From: an uncultured Oscillospiraceae bacterium
GTDB lineage: Bacteria; Bacillota; Clostridia; Oscillospirales; Acutalibacteraceae
Reading direction: 5' to 3'
Assembly (NCBI GenBank): GCA_900549155.1
Contig: URNF01000019.1
Span: forward strand, 1-26,755
Length of the DNA: 26,755 nt
Below, in pieces: positions 22,036 through 26,755 of the stretch. The translations under genes were made by a program, and so were the position numbers. The notes beneath the pieces were generated by a model. It ran no database searches. It had not been told where the DNA came from and saw only the letters and a list, made by a program, of their open reading frames with translations. Position 1 is the stretch's first letter, and each line of letters opens with the position of its first letter.

Positions 22036-25000
22036 ATGCAAAGAAAAAAGACCTTCAAAATGATGGCGGCAGCTGCTGCAGTCATCGCCTTGCTTTGCGG
22101 CATGATACCCATGATCGGTGTCGTGCCGATGGCAGCGGAGGAAACCGAACCTCCACGGTTCACGGCGGATTTCTCCGAGGTCAAGGCGATCCTTGATGCG
22201 GGAAATGCGACCTACAGCGACAATCGCTATATGGATGCTGCCTACACGCCGATCGGGGACACGACCACCCTCAATGGGCAGCTCAACACCTGGATGCGGG
22301 AGCACTTTTCTTTCAAGACCAACAAGATGTATTCCTCCACGCGTTCCTGGTTCGGTCAGAAAACCGACGAGATCAGCGACAAGGAAGCCAACGGCTGGGG
22401 CAACAACGGCACGGACACGACCTTCTTTTTGGACACAAACGGCAACCTACAGCTGAAGGTTTCAAACGTCTCCAATGCCCAGATGCTGCAGCGCGTGGAG
22501 ACGATCATTCCGCAGTTTAGCGGCACGAACGTGAAGCTCAAGAACTTCAAGGCGACGGTGAAATATGTCACCAAGCTGCCGAACTATCGCGGCGCCATTA
22601 TGTTCAGCTTCGATGAAACGGCAGCGGGCGAGACCTATTTCAAGAATGTCAGCGAATATCCGTATAAACGCACCATCACCGGCAGCACGCTGGTGCTCGG
22701 CAACGGCACGGGCAACGACACCGCAGTCGGCAAGGACGGCTGGGTGTTCTATGACAAAACAAAGACGCAGATCATCAGCGGCACGACCGTGGATGAAAAG
22801 GTCAACAGCTCTGTCTCGTGGCAGGAAGTGAAATTGACGGACGGTGTGCGTTTCACTGCCGATAACTCCAACGGGCAGATGACGCTGACGGTGGAAGTCA
22901 AAAACGGCAAGGCAGCATTCACGCTGGAGCGCGCCGACGGCACGTCGGAAACGCTGGAGAAAGATTATGTTGCACAGGGCGGCTTTGTGTCGCTCGGTCT
23001 TTCCAACCGCGACTATGTCGTGTCCTATATGGATATCGTCGAATACGACGATGCGGGAAAAGCCGTCGACTTCGGCACCTATCACAACAGCCTTTCCGAA
23101 ATCACGGGAGCAGTGGAGACATTCGAAGCGGACTTCACCGATCTGCCCGACGCGCACTATGTGAGCGGCAGATATCTCTATAACAAAAATCACGATGCGT
23201 CCACCGGCTATGGCGTGGGACTGACCGATCGGCTCAGCGCGTCGGCGGTGACGGCGGTCGGCGCGTTCACCACCGGGAAATCGTATTCGATAAGCGAAAA
23301 AGACACGGCTTTGGTGGATTACTTAGAGAGTAAATTCAACTTCTATGTCTATGCCAACGGCGGCGGTGGCGTTTTCGAACGCTGGAACGCGGCGGGCTAT
23401 ATCATAGACAGCGACGGCAACAACGCTGCCGCGGGCTTCAAGGGCAACGGCAGATCGCCTGCGACAGGTGACAGCGCCGGTTACGCACCCGGCAGCGGAC
23501 AGGGCGGCTACGGCTCGCTGTATCCGACCATGACGGTGGACAGCAACCGTTTTCTCCACCTGATGCCGGACGTGAGCGGTTGGGGCGCGACACCCTTTAA
23601 TGTGGTGAGCTATTTCACCGTGCAGAATAGGGACGGCAGCAATGCCGTTCTCAAAAACTTCCGTCTCGATCTGGATTTCAAACTGACGACGGCAAGTGCA
23701 ACGAGCTTTCCGAAAAACCAGTCGCCGGTATTTGTGAAATTCGGCGGCTATGACGCACCGACAAGCGGCTGCACGGACGGTTCAATGTTCGCCGTGTCCT
23801 ACAACGGCGGCTATTTCCTCGACAACCTCAGCCGCAGCTACGGCACGGGCTACGGTTGGAACGGCAGTCAGTATGCGGAAAACGCGACCTTTACGGCAAA
23901 CACCTTTACCAAAAATGCGACCGACAATGCACTGAACTATCCGTCGTATGCGGGACAGAGCATCGGCAGCGGTGTGATGCACCTGGCGCTGACCGTGAAA
24001 AACCACACGGTGCAGGCGACGGTGACCGACGAGGCGGGCAATGTGGTGCTCACCGAAACCAAAGACAACATGGCGATCACAAGCGGTCTTGTCAGCATCG
24101 GCACGACCTATGCGGGCATCTACCACGGTATGCCGTATTTCGGTGCAGTCAAGGTGACGCGGCTCGGCGAGGACGGCGAACCCATTGATTTCTCTGCAGA
24201 AGATCAAAAGGCGTTTTCTGCATCATTCGCGGGACTGACGGATTACAACAGCGGCAACTACTACCGCAACAACGGCAGCAAGGCGGATGCCCTGACGACC
24301 GGCACGGTGAAGCAAAGCTGGCTCACCGACAAAACGGCGGGACAGTTTGCCTATGGCGAACAGGATGCGGGCATCGTTGCCTACCTGAACGACAAATTCG
24401 ACTTTTATCACACCGATCTGACCGGCAAGACGACCAAGCTCCAAACGCCGTATACGGGATCGGAGGAAGTGCAAAAGGACATTTTCGTGCCGGGCAACGC
24501 CCATTGGGAATTGCAGGGCGGCAGATACCTGCGCGCATTCTTCGGCGCGGCAAACACGGCGGGCGAGCTGTTCAGAAAACAGATGACGCTGGTGCCGAAG
24601 CTGAACGGCAGCGCTATCTATGCAGCGGACTTCGAAACGGAGTTTGACATTGCGCACCACAGCGGTGCAGATGCCGCTTCCGGTGCCGTTGCCTTCACGT
24701 TCCGCTCGAACAAGGTCGCGGGATTGGTGAATGCGGCGGACAGAGACTTTGGGGATGCCGTGACGCTGGTGTTCACCAGACAGGAGCTGGTGATCTATGA
24801 CGGTGTGGCTGCCGACTATGATTGGCAGGATCTGACGGCAAGCACCAACCGCATTGCCTGGGAAAACGGCACGGCGGATCGGGCACACGTGTCGATCAAG
24901 GCGGAAGGCCTCAAAATGAGCATCAAGGTCACCTCTCTTGACGGCACGACCGTCTATTATGCGGCAACCGACAAGCCGGTCTCCAAGAACCAGGTGGGCT

Positions 25001-25776
25001 ATGCCTACTTCACCGTTCTCAACAGCGACACCGCTTTGGCGGACATCACGATCATCCCGGATGAGTTCGCTCTGCAGGCGGACAACACCGTTCTCTACAG
25101 CGAGAGCACCGGTGAATTTGTTGTCAAGGCAGGATCGCAGAATGAGCTGAAAGCGGGATCGCTTCTGATTACCGATGCGTCCGGTGAGACCTATGTGCCG
25201 CAGCGCGTCGGCTTCCGCGAGGGTGGCGAAGCGCGCAAATACCGTGTGATCAGCGCCGATTTCCACCCAACAGGGATGACGGTAGACTATGCGTTCATCA
25301 AGACATCTCCCGAAAATTGGAACATCGGCAACATCGGTGTGGCATACAACGAGACCTCGTCCGGTATCCGCTTCATCAGCCGTTTCACCTGTAAAACGGA
25401 CAGAGACACGCCGTATATCGTCACGGCGGACGGCACGGAATATGCGGTCGCGGACTTTGGTATGCTGTTGACGGCGACGAGCAATCTGACAGTCGGAAAC
25501 GAAGCGGCAGAGCTGGTTTTGAACAACAAAGATCCGTATGTCCGACAGATCAGCGTGCTGAGCAGAAATGTCTATTTTGATTATTGCGCCGATCATGTCG
25601 ATATGTCGGTGAGCGTTGTCAACATCGATAAGATGGTAAACTACGGCTATACATTGGAAGAGGCGTATGCCGTGAAGTGCAGCGCGCGGCCGTATGTGGT
25701 CATCAAAGTCGGTGACACCGAAACGGTCGCCTACGGCGACATCCTCACCTGTGCCTACAGCGACATTGCTCCGTAA
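22036..25776 (+). CDS. Large secreted three-module surface protein (ConA/LamG-like folds)
   Basis: 1246 residues from ATG 22036 (CGGAGGG seven bases upstream; upstream in-frame codons have no site). Signal peptide of about 34 residues (MQRKKTFKMM, AAAAAVIALLCGMIP, cleavage near PMAAEE). Three related modules follow at about 41-350, 360-720 and 725-1010, each opening with F-x-A-x-F and a Y-x-x-x-x-Y/N stretch and containing a concanavalin/DUF1080-like strand set such as MTLTVEVKNGKAAFTLE and MHLALTVKNHTVQATVT. The final about 230 residues form a separate domain (SSGIRFISRF, GMLLTATSNL, KCSARPYVVIKVG). No dockerin, sortase motif or membrane helix precedes the stop. Likely an extracellular glycan-binding or glycan-acting protein; no catalytic residues could be named. 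Divergent from an AraC gene that probably controls it. Confidence 0.8.
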   Translation: MQRKKTFKMMAAAAAVIALLCGMIPMIGVVPMAAEETEPPRFTADFSEVKAILDAGNATYSDNRYMDAAYTPIGDTTTLNGQLNTWMREHFSFKTNKMYSSTRSWFGQKTDEISDKEANGWGNNGTDTTFFLDTNGNLQLKVSNVSNAQMLQRVETIIPQFSGTNVKLKNFKATVKYVTKLPNYRGAIMFSFDETAAGETYFKNVSEYPYKRTITGSTLVLGNGTGNDTAVGKDGWVFYDKTKTQIISGTTVDEKVNSSVSWQEVKLTDGVRFTADNSNGQMTLTVEVKNGKAAFTLERADGTSETLEKDYVAQGGFVSLGLSNRDYVVSYMDIVEYDDAGKAVDFGTYHNSLSEITGAVETFEADFTDLPDAHYVSGRYLYNKNHDASTGYGVGLTDRLSASAVTAVGAFTTGKSYSISEKDTALVDYLESKFNFYVYANGGGGVFERWNAAGYIIDSDGNNAAAGFKGNGRSPATGDSAGYAPGSGQGGYGSLYPTMTVDSNRFLHLMPDVSGWGATPFNVVSYFTVQNRDGSNAVLKNFRLDLDFKLTTASATSFPKNQSPVFVKFGGYDAPTSGCTDGSMFAVSYNGGYFLDNLSRSYGTGYGWNGSQYAENATFTANTFTKNATDNALNYPSYAGQSIGSGVMHLALTVKNHTVQATVTDEAGNVVLTETKDNMAITSGLVSIGTTYAGIYHGMPYFGAVKVTRLGEDGEPIDFSAEDQKAFSASFAGLTDYNSGNYYRNNGSKADALTTGTVKQSWLTDKTAGQFAYGEQDAGIVAYLNDKFDFYHTDLTGKTTKLQTPYTGSEEVQKDIFVPGNAHWELQGGRYLRAFFGAANTAGELFRKQMTLVPKLNGSAIYAADFETEFDIAHHSGADAASGAVAFTFRSNKVAGLVNAADRDFGDAVTLVFTRQELVIYDGVAADYDWQDLTASTNRIAWENGTADRAHVSIKAEGLKMSIKVTSLDGTTVYYAATDKPVSKNQVGYAYFTVLNSDTALADITIIPDEFALQADNTVLYSESTGEFVVKAGSQNELKAGSLLITDASGETYVPQRVGFREGGEARKYRVISADFHPTGMTVDYAFIKTSPENWNIGNIGVAYNETSSGIRFISRFTCKTDRDTPYIVTADGTEYAVADFGMLLTATSNLTVGNEAAELVLNNKDPYVRQISVLSRNVYFDYCADHVDMSVSVVNIDKMVNYGYTLEEAYAVKCSARPYVVIKVGDTETVAYGDILTCAYSDIAP

Positions 25777-25805
25777 GGTACCGAAAAATTTTTGCTGGTT
25801 ACCGC

Positions 25806-25821
25806 CTCTCTCTCTCTCTCT
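25806..25821 (+). repeat. (CT)8 dinucleotide repeat
   Basis: Eight perfect CT units, 30 bases after the stop of the secreted protein gene. Such tracts can change length by slippage. Confidence 0.9.
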
Positions 25822-25935
25822 ATTCTTGAAAAGTGGATATACAGCGCGGCAAGTGCTGGGGCCGTTGCAGTGTCACTGATCATCATGGCGGTTTCCATAT
25901 CGCTCCGTATCTCCGACCGCGGAGATATGCGGGCG

Positions 25936-25976
25936 CAAAGGCGGCGGACATTTTTTGTCCGCCGCTTTTGCTTTTG
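25936..25976 (+). terminator. Intrinsic terminator after the large secreted protein gene
   Basis: A 9-bp perfect stem (25941-25949 with 25957-25965), extended by five more pairs (one of them G-T) to 25936/25970, then CTTTTG. Confidence 0.85.
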
Positions 25977-25982
25977 TCTGTT

Positions 25983-26012
25983 TGTATAAAAAAATTTCCA
26001 AGTGTTATACTA
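25983..26012 (+). promoter_or_regulatory. Sigma-G-like promoter for spoVAC
   Basis: TGTATA (25983-25988), 17-bp spacer, TATACTA (26006-26012). This is close to the forespore sigma-G consensus of Bacillus (TGAATA, CATACTA), and spoVA operons are sigma-G controlled there. Confidence 0.65.
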
Positions 26013-26043
26013 AGATACAGTTTGTGGGAAAGGAACGAACGAC

Positions 26044-26475
26044 ATGGATGCAAAGGAATACAAACAGATGCAGAAGACCGGCGCGCCGAAATCACCCGTG
26101 CTCAAAAACTGCCTGTGGGCGTTTTGCGTGGGCGGCGCGATCTGCACGCTGGGCGAGGTCATCGTGCAGCTTGGAGAGAATGGGGGACTGAGCGAAAATA
26201 CAGCGCGCATGCTTTGCTCGGTATCGCTCATTTTTCTCAGTGTACTGTTGACGGGATTGCAGGTATATGACAACATTGCCAAGCATGCGGGCGCGGGCAC
26301 GCTTGTGCCGATCACCGGCTTTGCCAACGCCATCGCGTCTCCCGCCATCGAATTCAAAAGTGAGGGACTGGTGCTCGGTATGGCGGCAAAAATGTTCTCC
26401 ATCGCGGGCCCTGTGCTGGTTTACGGCGTGGGCAGCTCGGTGATAGTGGGCCTTTTGAGCCTGCTGTTCAAATAG
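26044..26475 (+). CDS. spoVAC: Stage V sporulation protein AC
   Basis: 143 residues, normal SpoVAC length. Recognised by overall pattern: LKNCLWAFCVGGAICTLGE at the first membrane segment, GLQVYDNIAKHAGAGTLVPITGFANAIASPAIEFKSEG in the middle, and a hydrophobic C terminus. GAAAGGA (26028-26034) lies nine bases before ATG 26044. SpoVAC is a membrane subunit of the SpoVA channel that moves dipicolinic acid into the forespore and releases it at germination. First gene of the operon here, with spoVAD directly after, as in the short clostridial spoVACDE arrangement. Confidence 0.93.
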   Translation: MDAKEYKQMQKTGAPKSPVLKNCLWAFCVGGAICTLGEVIVQLGENGGLSENTARMLCSVSLIFLSVLLTGLQVYDNIAKHAGAGTLVPITGFANAIASPAIEFKSEGLVLGMAAKMFSIAGPVLVYGVGSSVIVGLLSLLFK

Positions 26476-26483
26476 GAGGACGC

Positions 26484-26755
26484 ATGGCGGATATACTGAA
26501 CAATATGATACCCGTAAAGCGCGCCGGAAGGCAGACGGTGCTGTTTTCCAACCCTCCGGCGATAATAAGCTCGGCTACCGTTGTAGGCCCAATGGAGGGC
26601 AAGGGGCCGCTGGGGCCATACTTTGATATGGTGCTCAAGGACGATACCTGGGGCGAGGACAGCTGGGAGAAGGCGGAACGCAAAATGTTCGAGCACACTG
26701 TAAGGGAGGCGATGGACAAGGTGAACCTCCAAAGCGGCGGCGTGGACTGCCTGCT
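26484..26755 (+). CDS. spoVAD: Stage V sporulation protein AD (3' end beyond window)
   Basis: Starts at ATG 26484 with AGGAGG at 26474-26479, overlapping the spoVAC stop. About 90 codons are visible and stay open to the edge: VKRAGRQTVLFSNPPAIISS, GPMEGKGPLGPYFD, DDTWGEDSWEKAERKMFEH. These match the N terminus of SpoVAD, the thiolase-fold subunit that binds dipicolinic acid. The spacing and order after spoVAC support the call. Confidence 0.92.
   Translation, partial: MADILNNMIPVKRAGRQTVLFSNPPAIISSATVVGPMEGKGPLGPYFDMVLKDDTWGEDSWEKAERKMFEHTVREAMDKVNLQSGGVDCL

Larger units (their letters stand above)
25777..25989 (+). other. In-frame extension after the stop codon, encoding a hydrophobic segment
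   Basis: The frame of the secreted protein stays open after TAA 25774-25776, up to a TAA at 25987-25989. It would encode about 70 residues including YSAASAGAVAVSLIIMAVSI and then many Arg. The terminator sits in its last third. It may be a lost C-terminal anchor, a separate short gene (TTG 25792, no clear ribosome site) or chance. Confidence 0.3.

Noticed and set aside
24223..25596. 457-codon - strand open frame opposite the secreted protein
   Set aside because: No domain or ribosome site; lies wholly inside a well supported gene with signal peptide and modules.

Overview
The window looks like chromosomal DNA of a spore-forming, anaerobic, gut-type Clostridium relative, probably of the Oscillospirales/Ruminococcaceae kind. 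The grounds are moderate to high GC, strong AGGAGG-type ribosome sites, a type I dockerin next to a cohesin, BspA-like surface repeats, and a spoVAC-spoVAD pair at the right edge. I see no rRNA, tRNA, CRISPR array, insertion sequence or phage gene. Most genes lie on the + strand; two AraC-type regulators and a small ferredoxin lie on the - strand.

Layout. (1) 1-4180: surface module. A BspA-type leucine-rich-repeat protein, cut by the left edge and ending in a dockerin, is followed 14 bases later by a membrane-anchored protein whose mature N terminus is a cohesin. Together they look like a ligand and its cell-surface docking point. (2) 4193-8121: one run of four genes: an SGNH hydrolase, a His-rich CobW/G3E GTPase, a second CobW-like GTPase carrying a YcgQ/DUF1980-like C-terminal domain, and an MFS transporter. 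This suggests metal (zinc-type) handling. (3) 8118-16504: an AraC regulator divergent from a six-gene tightly packed operon: old-yellow-enzyme family oxidoreductase with an Fe-S motif, SDR, FrdA-like flavoprotein, TIM-barrel sugar isomerase/epimerase, D-2-hydroxyacid dehydrogenase, and a cytoplasmic heparinase II/III-like protein. I read it as a pathway for an unusual uronate or unsaturated sugar with several redox steps; the substrate is unknown. (4) 16542-17907: a divergent pair, a one-cluster ferredoxin (-) and a PfkB kinase resembling 2-keto-3-deoxygluconate kinase (+), sharing a region with a perfect palindrome beside the kinase promoter. (5) 17955-20827: DedA membrane protein, a large polytopic membrane protein of possible GT-C type and a small membrane protein, closed by a bidirectional terminator. 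(6) 20826-25976: AraC regulator divergent from a 1246-residue secreted three-module protein, with an unexplained hairpin/T-tract in the intergenic region. (7) 25983-26755: sporulation genes spoVAC and the start of spoVAD behind a sigma-G-like promoter.

How the parts may work together. Regions 1 and 6 put glycan- or protein-binding modules on or outside the cell. Regions 3 and 4 would process imported acidic sugars to a keto-deoxy acid and phosphorylate it. The strongest candidates for something not well described are the dockerin-LRR/cohesin pair, the CobW-DUF1980 fusion, and the six-gene flavoenzyme/lyase operon. All functional assignments come from reading the sequences by eye; no database search was made.
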